DNA of 64,000 nucleotides from JACMLD01 sp963705285 (GTDB lineage: Bacteria > Bacteroidota > Bacteroidia > Chitinophagales > Chitinophagaceae), in the NCBI GenBank assembly GCA_963705285.1, contig OY970066.1:4898001-4962000 (forward strand), given 5' to 3'. The notes beneath the pieces are model-generated. The model worked only from the letters and a program-made list of their open reading frames with translations. It had not been told where the DNA came from and did not search any database. How positions within the stretch are numbered: the stretch's first letter is position 1; every line of letters begins with the position of its first letter. The position numbers and the translations under genes are program-made. Positions 43,396 through 52,593 of the stretch are shown piece by piece.

Positions 43396-44328
43396 ATGAT
43401 GGCACCTTTCAGTTTTCCTCAGCAAACAAAATTTTACAGCGGCAAGGTAAGAGATGTATATACTATTAACGATCACTGGCTGGTAATGATTGCGTCTGAC
43501 CGCATATCTGCATTTGATGTAATACTTCCCCGCCCTATTCCTTTTAAAGGACAAGTGCTTAATCAAATAGCTGCATACATGCTGGCTGCCACAACAGAAA
43601 TTTGTCCTAACTGGTTGTCGGTAGTGCCTGCACCCAATGTATCTATCGGTATTAAATGTATCCCTTTTAAAATAGAAATGGTGGTAAGGGGCAATCTTAC
43701 CGGTCATGCATGGAGGACCTATCAAAGCGGACAAAGATCATTGTGCGGCGTGCCCATGCCGGATGGTATGAAAGAGAATGATTTTTTTCCTACACCCATT
43801 ATTACACCTTCCACCAAGGCAGAAGAAGGACACGATGAAGACATCAGCAAAGAAGCCATCATTGCAGGCGGACTGGCCACCGCAGCAGAATGGGCCATAC
43901 TGGAGCAATACACCCTGCAATTATTTGAAAAAGGAAAACAGATTGCTGCAAAGCAGGGGCTGATATTGGTAGACACCAAATATGAATTCGGGAAAATAGG
44001 TGATACCATTTACCTGATGGATGAAATACATACCCCCGATTCTTCTCGGTATTTTTATGCCGATGGTTTTGAAGAAAGACAGTCCAAAGGCGAAAAACAA
44101 CAACAGCTCAGCAAGGAATTTGTAAGGGAATGGCTGATTGCCAATAATTTTATGGGCAAAGAAGGACAAACCGTTCCAACCATGACCGATGAATGGATTG
44201 CCACCATCAGCAAAAGATACATTGAACTGTATGAAAAAGTGATTGGTGAAAAATTTATTCCGCAACAAAAAAGCGAACAGGAAACATTTACCCTGATAAT
44301 TGATGCGCTGGAAAAACTGCCCGGCTGA
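43396..44328 (+). CDS. purC: SAICAR synthetase (phosphoribosylaminoimidazole-succinocarboxamide synthase)
   Basis: Purine synthesis: CAIR plus aspartate plus ATP gives SAICAR. 310 residues. Motifs: YSGKVRDVYTI (ATP-binding, residues about 14-24), SDRISAFDVILP, the substrate-binding EMVVRGNLTGHAW, and ILVDTKYEFG with DEIHTPDSSRYF near the C terminus. Length suits the eukaryote-like long bacterial form. Two ATGs in a row; the second (43399) stands four bases after the -7 box. Confidence 0.96.
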   Translation: MMAPFSFPQQTKFYSGKVRDVYTINDHWLVMIASDRISAFDVILPRPIPFKGQVLNQIAAYMLAATTEICPNWLSVVPAPNVSIGIKCIPFKIEMVVRGNLTGHAWRTYQSGQRSLCGVPMPDGMKENDFFPTPIITPSTKAEEGHDEDISKEAIIAGGLATAAEWAILEQYTLQLFEKGKQIAAKQGLILVDTKYEFGKIGDTIYLMDEIHTPDSSRYFYADGFEERQSKGEKQQQLSKEFVREWLIANNFMGKEGQTVPTMTDEWIATISKRYIELYEKVIGEKFIPQQKSEQETFTLIIDALEKLPG

Positions 44329-44760
44329 AATAGTACTGGCATTTGTAAAGTTTCCACGCTGCGTGGTGCATGTGGATGGTCACCGGCACCGTAGCCAGGC
44401 TTGCTTCATTTTTACTGCGCAAATACGGCAGAGTTAATTTCTGTTTTAAAACTGTTGGTGAAAACACCAACAGGGGCTCAAACGTATTTCTTCTCCCCGC
44501 CTTTGTTGGTGTTTTCACCAACAAATCCCATACTCGTCGGCCGCTTCAACCTGTTGGTGAAAACACCAACAGGGGCATAGTTTTAACGTGTTGGTGAAAG
44601 CATCAACAGGGGCATAACAATAGCTCCCGCTATGCATCCCATAAAAACGTACACCCCCAAAAGGAGGTGTACGTTGCTGATAGATGGGGTACGAATTGGT
44701 GAGAGAACATTCAGCGCGGATGGTGTCAATCTGCTACATCCGCCGCAATTATTTATAACC
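44329..44760. repeat. Intergenic array of GTTGGTG palindromes
   Basis: Four stem-loops of one family: CTGTTGGTG-AAAA-CACCAACAG (44452-44473), TTTGTTGGTG-TTTT-CACCAACAAA (44502-44525), CTGTTGGTG-AAAA-CACCAACAG (44551-44572), and a decayed copy (44589-44608). Most are followed by GGGGC. Relatives lie at 5333-5354 and 5460-5670. No gene in the stretch; a terminator follows at 44647-44674. Confidence 0.85.
44647..44674 (-). terminator. Terminator of the surface-protein gene
   Basis: ACGTACACCCCC-AAAA-GGAGGTGTACGT: 12-bp stem with one mismatch. The minus-strand tail is GTTTTTATG. Located 87 bp after the stop of the gene on that strand. Confidence 0.75.
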
Positions 44761-47700
44761 TTATTGTTTGATGATTTTCTCACGGGTGATGCTACCGCCA
44801 GACTCCAGTTCAAAATAATACATGCCTTTCGCGGTATTGCCCAGGCCATCAATGGTAAAGCTGTTCTGACCTTTTACCAGCTGCACATTTTTGTTATAAA
44901 TTACCTGTCCACCGGCATTTACGATGCGCATGGTACCAGTACCGCTTTTTTCTGCGGGCGCCTGTACCTGTATAAAAGATACAAACGGGTTAGGCGTAAT
45001 AGTGATCTTGCCGGTTTGTTTGCTGTTCACAGACACGGTGATAGAGTAATGAACACTTCCGTTGTTGTCTATCACTTTAATACGGTAATAGATTTTTGCA
45101 GCAGACAGTTCATCAATGTTATCGGCCAGCAGGTAACTAAAGTTGCCATTGCCTTTTGATGACACTGAACCTATACCGCTGAACGATTTGTTATCTGTGC
45201 TTCTTTCAACAATGTATTTAGCTACGTTCTGTTCTGAAACCGTATTCCATTTTACTTTAACATCGTTGTTTACCTGGCTGGCAGAAACATCCAGTTTATG
45301 TACGCCCAGCAGGCTGTTATTGGTAAAACCGAAGTCGATATTATAATTGTTTTCAAAACTGCTGTTGGCAGCAGTAGAACCGCCCGGGTTGATGATGTAT
45401 TCGGCCCTGGTTACATTGTAGGTGGCGTCATTATCAATCTCATCATCAGATGCATGGGCGGCCGTCAGCAATAAACCGGTGAGTGCAGCCTGTGGGTTAA
45501 TCTCAACTTTGTATTCAAAGCCGGGCAGGATGCCAGAGTTGGTATTGCTTACGCCAATCCATGAGGCAGGACGGCGATCATCGTTTACAAAACTTCCGTC
45601 GAAATAATAATTACCATTGGCATCGGTGGTTACAGACCATGTTTGATCATCGCCTGTATTGTAAGCACCATCATCGCCCGGGCTTCTTAATACAACCAGT
45701 ACATTGGCAATACCGGGTTCACCGGCATCCTGTACGCCATTCATATTGATATCGTTCCAAACGCGGTTGCCTATTTCTACGGATTGCGCATCCAGCAAAA
45801 TTTCAAGATCACCCAATGCAGCTGCTTTACCCATGTTGGAAGGGTTGCCGCTGGCGGAGGCTATCAATGCCATACGGCCTGCCATGTTACCCGCATTACC
45901 ACCCAGGTTAAAGTTTTTGATCAACCCGTTGGTAAAAGATTGGGTCATGGGGTCAATGGCTGTAGTCATGATTTCATTGTAACCCGGTAACAATGCCAGT
46001 CCGCCATTGGTCTTTAAATAGTGGCCGGTATTGGTGCTGCCTGCAAAAGCAGCGGGTACATTGGTATTTGAAAAATTCTGGTTGTAATAATAGTACTTGC
46101 CACCTGGGCCGTAATTACCGCCCCATGGTGTACCCAGCAATGCCAGGAAGGAACCAAGGCTAAGCGGGTTGTTATCAGTTGCGCCGGGCGTAGCAGTGGT
46201 AATACCACCACTAGATACCACAGCACCGCTCTCCAGTTCCCAACCGGTAGCGGTTTTACCCGCACGCAGCATTTCGCCTGAAGAAAGTACGCGGTAAGTT
46301 TCACCAGGTGCATTACCGGTTTCAAAGTAATTGGCATAACCACCCTGGTCGCCAAAACGGTCGCGCAGCGCCACTACCATGGAGCCATCCACATCAAATT
46401 CAATAGCGCTGAAAAGCGGCTGTGAATAGTATAAACCGGTAGCGTTTCCGCCCAGTAAAGAACCAAGCAGGTCTGCACGCAATGGGCCGCCCAGCGAAAT
46501 ATCGCCGCTGTTCTGCCATGCACTCCAGTAGTTGTTACGGTATTCATAACGGAAATCCGCATTGGTAAAACCCCTTCTGTGCGTGATAGGGAAACGCATT
46601 ACTTCGGTAAAAGCAGGTGAAGCAGATTTAATATCGATTTCATACACAACCCCGCTCAAATTAACTGAATCGGAAATTTTCGGCATACCATTTACTTCCT
46701 GTGTACAGATACCGCCCACATACATTTTGCCCGCATGCGCTTTCAATGCCATGGGGTGCCATTCTGTGCCTGCAATGTTAGGATTAGGTATATCCCATGT
46801 ACCGGTTACATCTGCACTGCTGAAAGATGATTTAATGGGATTGCCGATATTAATACGGTGTAATTTCTTTTCATACATATTTACAATGTACAGGTCGCGG
46901 CCATTGTCTGCCAGTTCAATACTGCCAATACCTCTTTTACCTACCTCTGCAAATACGCCCATATCGGTATTAGGTGCGCTGGCGGCATCTGGCAATGGAT
47001 CCACACGGGGGTCTGTACCAACGTTGATGCCTAGTGCATTTACATCCAGCAACATGGAAGGACTGGTTGGTTCGCCATCTTTGCTAATCTGTGTTTGATA
47101 GATGGCGCCAATGCCGCCGGGGCCAAAACCTGCGTGCCTTTTAAGATAAGCTGCCAGTAGCAGGGTGCGCGATTCACGCTGCCATGCAAGGCCAAATACA
47201 GAACCGGTATATTGGTTCTTTGCCCTGCGTGTGCTGCCGCCATCGTTGCTTAAATCGTAAGGAAATACAAAAAGATTATCATTATCGCCGGCATTGCCTG
47301 CACCGGTTGCCAAAGCGTTACCATTGGTGGCAGCGGTGGTGGCAACATACGGGTTGGCATTGTCAGACAACAGTTTTTTAGTAGCCATTGCATAATCTGT
47401 AGTGTTGGCTGTAGGGCCTGCAATAACAAACTGAACATTTGTTTTGTCTCCTGCAGATCTTTTTGAAGGATAGTCGCCTGCGGTAGCAGAAAACTGAATC
47501 CTGACTGCAGAACCTGCGGGTATTTGCGCAGCACTAAAATTATAATTACCGGCTGCATCTGTAGTGGCGGTTGCCATCAGGCTATTGGCTGCATTAAACG
47601 CCTTTACGGTAACACCGTACTGGCCTGGTTCTGCCGGATTAGTGGCATCCTGAACGCCGTTTGAATTCATATCTCGGAACACCGTTCCTGATACTTGAGC

Positions 47701-47772
47701 GTTCATCACCTCGCAGGTAAAGACACTAATCAAAACTAGTGCAACTCTGTAAGTGTAAAATTTAAGTTTCAT
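44761..47772 (-). CDS. Large secreted SdrD-B-domain protein with T9SS sorting domain
   Basis: 1003 residues. Signal peptide ending VMNAQ. First SdrD_B-like domain directly after it (VSGTVFRDMNSNGVQDATNP, about 26-110), a long middle region with propeller-like blades (FGLAWQRESRTLLLAAYLKRH, GIGSIELADNGRDLYIVNMY, SAIEFDVDGSMVVALRDR), a second SdrD_B domain (IGNRVWNDINMNGVQDAGEP, about 675-780), a fibronectin-like part, and a C-terminal type A T9SS sorting domain (ITPNPFVSFIQVQAP...GMYYFELESGG, last 80 residues). It would be exported by the type IX system and anchored or released at the surface. Function unknown; adhesion is plausible. Confidence 0.9.
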   Translation of the reverse strand: MKLKFYTYRVALVLISVFTCEVMNAQVSGTVFRDMNSNGVQDATNPAEPGQYGVTVKAFNAANSLMATATTDAAGNYNFSAAQIPAGSAVRIQFSATAGDYPSKRSAGDKTNVQFVIAGPTANTTDYAMATKKLLSDNANPYVATTAATNGNALATGAGNAGDNDNLFVFPYDLSNDGGSTRRAKNQYTGSVFGLAWQRESRTLLLAAYLKRHAGFGPGGIGAIYQTQISKDGEPTSPSMLLDVNALGINVGTDPRVDPLPDAASAPNTDMGVFAEVGKRGIGSIELADNGRDLYIVNMYEKKLHRINIGNPIKSSFSSADVTGTWDIPNPNIAGTEWHPMALKAHAGKMYVGGICTQEVNGMPKISDSVNLSGVVYEIDIKSASPAFTEVMRFPITHRRGFTNADFRYEYRNNYWSAWQNSGDISLGGPLRADLLGSLLGGNATGLYYSQPLFSAIEFDVDGSMVVALRDRFGDQGGYANYFETGNAPGETYRVLSSGEMLRAGKTATGWELESGAVVSSGGITTATPGATDNNPLSLGSFLALLGTPWGGNYGPGGKYYYYNQNFSNTNVPAAFAGSTNTGHYLKTNGGLALLPGYNEIMTTAIDPMTQSFTNGLIKNFNLGGNAGNMAGRMALIASASGNPSNMGKAAALGDLEILLDAQSVEIGNRVWNDINMNGVQDAGEPGIANVLVVLRSPGDDGAYNTGDDQTWSVTTDANGNYYFDGSFVNDDRRPASWIGVSNTNSGILPGFEYKVEINPQAALTGLLLTAAHASDDEIDNDATYNVTRAEYIINPGGSTAANSSFENNYNIDFGFTNNSLLGVHKLDVSASQVNNDVKVKWNTVSEQNVAKYIVERSTDNKSFSGIGSVSSKGNGNFSYLLADNIDELSAAKIYYRIKVIDNNGSVHYSITVSVNSKQTGKITITPNPFVSFIQVQAPAEKSGTGTMRIVNAGGQVIYNKNVQLVKGQNSFTIDGLGNTAKGMYYFELESGGSITREKIIKQ

Positions 47773-48240
47773 AAGGGTACGTTTGCTGTTTATTGAGAAC
47801 AGTATTAATACTGTCTCTAATGCAAAACTACTATCAAATACGAGAGTTGCTAACCTTCAGAATCTGTATTAGACGAAGTGTTTGATTTTTTCGATAAGTA
47901 GATTTAGCCAATATTTTATACAAGCAACTACTTACGCTGGGAATTACATAAAAACTCACAGCCATCTAATTTGATATCAATAGTTTACAGCTTACTATTA
48001 TTCATCAAACCGATTATTGACTATTACCGGAAAACCACAAAGGCGCGTAATTCTACGATTGGTTACTGCAGCATTCCGAATAATGAAATGTTTAGAAAAG
48101 GATAGAGAAAGGTTGATTTTGGCTGTACCGTATTTTCAGCAATATTGGTTTTAGTACCAACAATCATTAATAAATTTTACAAGAAAACACTTATCATAAT
48201 TGCCTAAAAAACTTCATCGTTACCAAGTTAACTGTAGTGG
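47773..48240. promoter_or_regulatory. Intergenic region with 16-bp palindrome and -7 box
   Basis: No gene. Upstream of the surface-protein gene (minus strand) lies TAGTTTTG at 47830-47823, an exact -7 match, and then the perfect palindrome ACAGTATTAATACTGT at 47799-47814, close to the predicted transcript start, a good place for an operator. The remainder (47840-48240) is AT-rich without recognised features. Confidence 0.45.
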
Positions 48241-49425
48241 TTATGGGTGTGTTTCATCCATTGTAAATGGGTTGGCGTACCGCGGGTTAGTGCAAACCGA
48301 TGAATCTGACAGCGCCATTAGAAAACTAATCAGATCCTTTTTTTCCTGTGGAGAAATGGCAAATCCGTTGATCAGCGGATTTTTATTTCGGTGCAGTCGC
48401 CCATCGCCCCGGTTGATTCCGGAGCTGATATTCCGGCCACCATTTTCATATAGGGTGATTATATCGTTAAGGTTTTCTGCACTGCCATCGTGCAGGTAAG
48501 GTGCGGTAAATGCAAGATTGCGCAGCGTAGGCACCAGAAATTTCCCCTGATCCGCAGCCTGGCCGGTTAGTTCAAGCAGTCCTTGGTCGCTCGCCGGAAA
48601 ACTATCCATACTATTAATATTATACAACCCGGTGTTTTGGTAAAAAGCCGGCTGACCATTTTCATCGCGCAACCCCGGTGTAGTAAAATTGATACCGCCG
48701 TGACAGGAACTGCAATGCAGGCGATCAGAAAAAAATAATTTCATACCGTTCATCTGCGATGCAGTAAGCGCTGTACTGTCTTTGCGGTGTATCCATCTGT
48801 CGTACGGCGCATCCAACGCCACAATTGATTTTATAAAACTGCTGATGCAGCGCTGTATATTTATTGTTGTAAAAGGATCTTTGTCTTCAGGAAACAACAG
48901 CGGCAACTGAATACGGTAGAGGCTATCGTTTCGCAATCTTGCGAGTATAATATGTTCGTTCCCCTTCCAGCCCAATTCTGCCGGGGTATGATGAAACATT
49001 GGGTTATTGATCTGCTGCTCCGGAAAATGAAGTGTAGAATCTGCAGCGGTGAGGTATCTGTTGTATACAATATTTATCAATGCACGGGCATTGTGCTGCA
49101 CATTATCGCCCAGCGCGCCTATTGACCTCCGGTAGCCATCCGTAAACGAAAATGCAGGCGCATGACAACTGGCACATGATTTAGATTGGTTAACAGACAT
49201 GCGCCTGTCGTAAAAAAGATAACGGCCAATGTTTGCTTTTGCAGCCGTGTATGGGTTACCGGGCCATAAGTACACACTGTCTTTTATATATGCAGGCAAC
49301 AGGGCAAGGATATCTTCGGGTGCTTCTTTTTTATCAATGGTGGTGCAGTGACCCGCTGCTATGAGCAGCAGGCAGAGCATTGCCATTATCTTGCAAAAAT
49401 CATTGTCTAGTGCCTGCTTCAGCAT
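48241..49425 (-). CDS. Di-heme cytochrome c peroxidase / MauG-family protein
   Basis: About 394 residues. Two covalent heme sites: CASCH (N-terminal domain) and CSSCH (second domain), with FSFTDGYRRSIGALGDNVQHNA between and a C-terminal PYLHDGS, the usual layout of bacterial CcpA/MauG/MbnH-type enzymes. These reduce hydrogen peroxide or oxidise a protein partner in the periplasm. N-terminal hydrophobic segment KIMAMLCLLLIAAG acts as signal or anchor. The start is unsure: 49425 (MLKQAL), 49479 and 49386 are all in frame. No gene for a partner substrate is adjacent. Confidence 0.88.
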   Translation of the reverse strand: MLKQALDNDFCKIMAMLCLLLIAAGHCTTIDKKEAPEDILALLPAYIKDSVYLWPGNPYTAAKANIGRYLFYDRRMSVNQSKSCASCHAPAFSFTDGYRRSIGALGDNVQHNARALINIVYNRYLTAADSTLHFPEQQINNPMFHHTPAELGWKGNEHIILARLRNDSLYRIQLPLLFPEDKDPFTTINIQRCISSFIKSIVALDAPYDRWIHRKDSTALTASQMNGMKLFFSDRLHCSSCHGGINFTTPGLRDENGQPAFYQNTGLYNINSMDSFPASDQGLLELTGQAADQGKFLVPTLRNLAFTAPYLHDGSAENLNDIITLYENGGRNISSGINRGDGRLHRNKNPLINGFAISPQEKKDLISFLMALSDSSVCTNPRYANPFTMDETHP

Positions 49426-49541
49426 GTTAGTGTTCAGGCGGCATTGTTTGCAGTGCGTACCTGCAGCCGCTTGCCGCATTATTAATATTGTTTTTCAGTT
49501 ATCTTTATGGCCTTTGTAAAGTAAATTAAAGCTATTGGCAT

Positions 49542-50651
49542 ATGAAAAATATTTTCTTTCTCATAGTTGTCTTTTCATTTTTTACAGTCAACGCTCAGCA
49601 TAGTTACCTGCTTATCGGCACGTATACTACTGGTAAAGGCGAAGGCATTTATGTGTATGATTTTAACAGCGCTACCGGTGATGCCGCCTACAAAAGCAAA
49701 ATAAAAGCATCCAACCCATCTTTCCTTACTGTATCACCGGGCCAGCAGTATGTATATGCAGCATTTGAAGACGGCAAAGGCAGTGGCGCAGTAGGCGCCT
49801 ACAGCTTCAATAAAAAAACGGGTGAACTGAGCTTTATCAACCAGCAATCATCCGGGGGTGACCATCCCTGTTATGTTGCCACCGACAAAACGGGCAAATG
49901 GGTAAGCGTTGCCAACTATAGTGGGGGCAGCCTGGGTGTGTTTCCGGTGAAAACCGGCGGCGCCCTGGCCGAGCAAAGCCAGCACATACAACACACGGGC
50001 AGCAGCGCCAATAAACAGCGGCAGGAAAAAGCGCATGTGCATTGTACGTATTTTACACCAGACAACAAGCTGTTGCTGGTGCCAGACCTGGGCATGGACA
50101 AACTGATGATATATTCATTTAACAACAAGACTGGTAAACTTGCTACGGCAGCACAAAATTTTGTGGCTTCGCCCGATAATGGTGGACCGCGCCACATCAC
50201 CTTTGCACCCAATAAGAAATATGCTTACCTGATGGAAGAGCTGACCGGCACGGTTGTAGTACTTAAATATGCCGCCGGCAAACTCGCCACTATACAAAGC
50301 ATCAGTGCGGCTGCGCCGGATTTTAAAGGCTTTATGGGCAGTGCTGATATTCATGTTTCTGACGATGGCAAATTTTTATACTGCAGTAACCGCGGAGATG
50401 CCAATAACATTACCATCTTTTCAATTAACCCGGTCAGCGGCAAATTGGCCGTTGCAGGTTTTCAGTCTACGTTAGGAATAGCACCCCGCAATTTCAGCCT
50501 CGACCCTTCTGGCAACTACCTGCTGGTGGCCAATCAGAACAGCGACAATATTGTGGTGTTTAAAAGAGATAAAGTAACCGGTTTGCTGACCGATATGGGT
50601 AAAAAAATTGAAGTGGGCAATCCTGTTTGTTTGAAATGGATGAGTAAGTGA
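49542..50651 (+). CDS. Lactonase-family (Pgl-type) beta-propeller protein, secreted
   Basis: 369 residues. Signal peptide ending TVNAQ; seven-blade propeller repeats: YLLIGTYTTGKGEGIYVYDF, FLTVSPGQQYVYAAFE, HVHCTYFTPDNKLLLVPDLG, GGPRHITFAPNKKYAYLMEEL, DIHVSDDGKFLYCSNRGDAN. This is the lactonase family that includes 6-phosphogluconolactonase YbhE/Pgl. Since the protein carries a signal peptide, a periplasmic role on another lactone or sugar is more likely than the pentose-phosphate step. It diverges from the di-heme protein. Confidence 0.87.
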   Translation: MKNIFFLIVVFSFFTVNAQHSYLLIGTYTTGKGEGIYVYDFNSATGDAAYKSKIKASNPSFLTVSPGQQYVYAAFEDGKGSGAVGAYSFNKKTGELSFINQQSSGGDHPCYVATDKTGKWVSVANYSGGSLGVFPVKTGGALAEQSQHIQHTGSSANKQRQEKAHVHCTYFTPDNKLLLVPDLGMDKLMIYSFNNKTGKLATAAQNFVASPDNGGPRHITFAPNKKYAYLMEELTGTVVVLKYAAGKLATIQSISAAAPDFKGFMGSADIHVSDDGKFLYCSNRGDANNITIFSINPVSGKLAVAGFQSTLGIAPRNFSLDPSGNYLLVANQNSDNIVVFKRDKVTGLLTDMGKKIEVGNPVCLKWMSK

Positions 50652-51004
50652 GGTAGGGAGCAATAGCTCTGAGGTTTCAATCAATCTTCTGTTGCGTCTT
50701 TGCTAGCCGCCAGCAGGATGATCAAACAATACGCAACTTGCGGCGAAGCAATCTCCTCTTCCGTCATTGCGAGCCGCCAGCTGGGTAATTTAAATAATTG
50801 GTGAGTTGCGCGGCGAAGCAATCCTCTGCTACCTTAGCAGGGTGCGAAACAAAATTGCAAACGCATGATGCGTAATAGATGCAAGAGACTAACATGGCTA
50901 GATTCAGATTGCTTCACCGCCCAATCTCTCCGCCAATGCAAAAAACTTTATGGCGGTTCGCAACGACGTCACGCCAGGAAACCCCTGCAACAGCCTCCGC
51001 CCCA
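50652..51004. repeat. GTCATTGCGAGC...GAAGCAATC intergenic repeats
   Basis: No gene. GCGGCGAAGCAATC occurs near 50738 and 50811, and CGTCATTGCGAGCCGCCAG near 50763. A relative, CATCATTGCGGGCCAGC, is near 51003 and GTTATTGCGGAGAAGCGATTC near 58342. This is a dispersed palindromic repeat type widely present in such genomes. Confidence 0.65.
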
Positions 51005-52066
51005 TCATTGCGGGCCAGCTTTTGAATTCTTATTTTCTTCAATTGTTGGCCGCAATCTTTTACGCGATTTATTGAATACCATCATCCCTTTATCGATGCC
51101 TTTACGCAATTCTTTTTGTGCTTCTTCGGGCATATTATACACGGTTTGGCAATCTGCACTGCAGCACCCATCATAAGTGGTGGCGCATGCCGCACATTGA
51201 ATAAATAAGAGATGGCAACCATTATTTCGGCAGTTGGTATGGGTATCGGCGGGCTTACCGCACTGGTGGCATTTAGCAATGATATCTTCAGTAATGCGCT
51301 CCCCCAGCCTGTCATCAAACACAAAATTTTTACCAATAAACTTACTCTCCAACGCTGCATCTTTTACCTGTTGCGCATAATTAATGATGCCGCCTTCAAG
51401 ATGGAAAACATTTTTAAAACCGTTGTGCAGCATATAGGCGCTCGCTTTCTCGCAGCGAATACCACCCGTGCAGTACATGATAATGTTTTTATCTTTTTCT
51501 TCCTCTAACATGGCTACCGCCATAGGTAATTGCTCGCGAAAAGTATCGCTCGGTATTTCCAATGCGTTTTCAAAATGCCCCACTTCATATTCATAATGGT
51601 TGCGCATATCCACAACAATGGTATTGCTGTCGTTCAGCAATTCATTCATTTGCCGGGCATTTACATACTTTCCTTTTCGCTCCATGCTAAAGCCTGCATC
51701 CGCAATGCCATCTGCTACAATTTTATCGCGTACCTTTATTTTCAGCACCCAGAAAGATTTACCGTCATCATCCACTGCAATATTCAGGCGTATGCCAGCC
51801 AGGGGTTCAATGGAATATAAATGCGATTGCAGATTTTCGAAATTACTTTGCGGTACACTTATTTGTGCATTGATGCCCTCATGCGCCACATAAATACGAC
51901 CAAACACATTGAGACTATTCAATGCCTTGTACAGCGCATCGCGAAAAAATGCCGGATCAGTAATCGGAAAATAATGATAAAATGAAAGAGTGGTGCGGGG
52001 CTCTGTTTCCTGGTATAAACGTTCTTTCAGCTCTTTTTGAGAGACACGGTTGTGTAATACTGCCAT
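51005..52066 (-). CDS. trhO: tRNA uridine(34) hydroxylase TrhO (rhodanese-like)
   Basis: Oxygen-dependent hydroxylation of uridine 34 in several tRNAs, the first step toward (c)mo5U. 353 residues from MAVLHNRVSQ: an N-terminal UPF0176 domain (RTTLSFYHYFPITDPAFFRD, GRIYVAHEGINAQIS), a rhodanese domain with VVDMRNHYEYEVGHFENALEI and the active-site loop C199-TGGIRC, and a C-terminal cysteine-rich part (CHQCGKPADTHTNCRNNGCH, CCSADCQ) that may bind metal. An open frame continues 96 codons upstream but crosses intergenic sequence and a mobile-like repeat, so I reject it. TACTTTTG lies upstream at 52130-52123. Confidence 0.93.
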   Translation of the reverse strand: MAVLHNRVSQKELKERLYQETEPRTTLSFYHYFPITDPAFFRDALYKALNSLNVFGRIYVAHEGINAQISVPQSNFENLQSHLYSIEPLAGIRLNIAVDDDGKSFWVLKIKVRDKIVADGIADAGFSMERKGKYVNARQMNELLNDSNTIVVDMRNHYEYEVGHFENALEIPSDTFREQLPMAVAMLEEEKDKNIIMYCTGGIRCEKASAYMLHNGFKNVFHLEGGIINYAQQVKDAALESKFIGKNFVFDDRLGERITEDIIAKCHQCGKPADTHTNCRNNGCHLLFIQCAACATTYDGCCSADCQTVYNMPEEAQKELRKGIDKGMMVFNKSRKRLRPTIEENKNSKAGPQ

Positions 52067-52122
52067 AGTTGTTTGAAATTTTAAGGACACTTGCGTTGTG
52101 AACAAAATTTCTGATACAGCTG

Positions 52123-52130
52123 CAAAAGTA
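52123..52130 (-). promoter_or_regulatory. trhO -7 box
   Basis: TACTTTTG on the minus strand, an exact TAnnTTTG match, 56 bases before the ATG; a normal leader would result. No -33 TTG at correct spacing. Confidence 0.35.
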
Positions 52131-52271
52131 GTAAGTTTTAAGTAATAAGTTGTAGGTTTTGCCGCAATGCCCCACCATTGGTGTACTACGGATTTTGTAA
52201 AATGGCAATAACAATTTCCAGATTCGCCTGTGGTGCAAACCCCTTCTAAATTGTTAATTTTTAAGTATTCG

Positions 52272-52552
52272 TGTCCGGGAAAAATTATGTGATTATCCGA
52301 AGGACCAGTTGTAGCAAAGGCTTGCAGTGATTTACACAAGCGGAGGCTTGCCATTGTAAGACCTGATACCAGTACGCTTGGAGATGCCTCGTTTTTCCGT
52401 GAGCTTTGTACAGAAGTTGAATGATGCGATGGCTGAAATACCTACTGATGATCAATTACAGGGGGAAAGGAAAACGCAGCATCGAAAAGCGTATGAGCGC
52501 CCGGCCGGCCTGAGGCCATCGTATTAAAAGGTTTGTACGATTTAACCCGACA
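52272..52552 (+). mobile_element. MITE-like element, copy A
   Basis: 281 bp, starting TGTCCGGGAAAAA and ending CCCGACA, so its ends are imperfect inverted repeats. It is highly similar to the inverted copy at 55270-55598 but lacks 47 internal bp. The right part holds a 48-codon frame with the same stop codon as copy B (ending KAYERPAGLRPSY). No transposase and no clear target-site duplication. Its left part overlaps an upstream open frame of trhO. Confidence 0.55.
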
Positions 52553-52593
52553 CCAATAATTTTGAATTTTTATTTATTAATTATTCTTGATGC

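Noticed and set aside
52067..52354. 96-residue N-terminal extension of TrhO
   Set aside because: It runs through the promoter and part of the mobile-like element copy A; all known TrhO proteins start near SQKEL.
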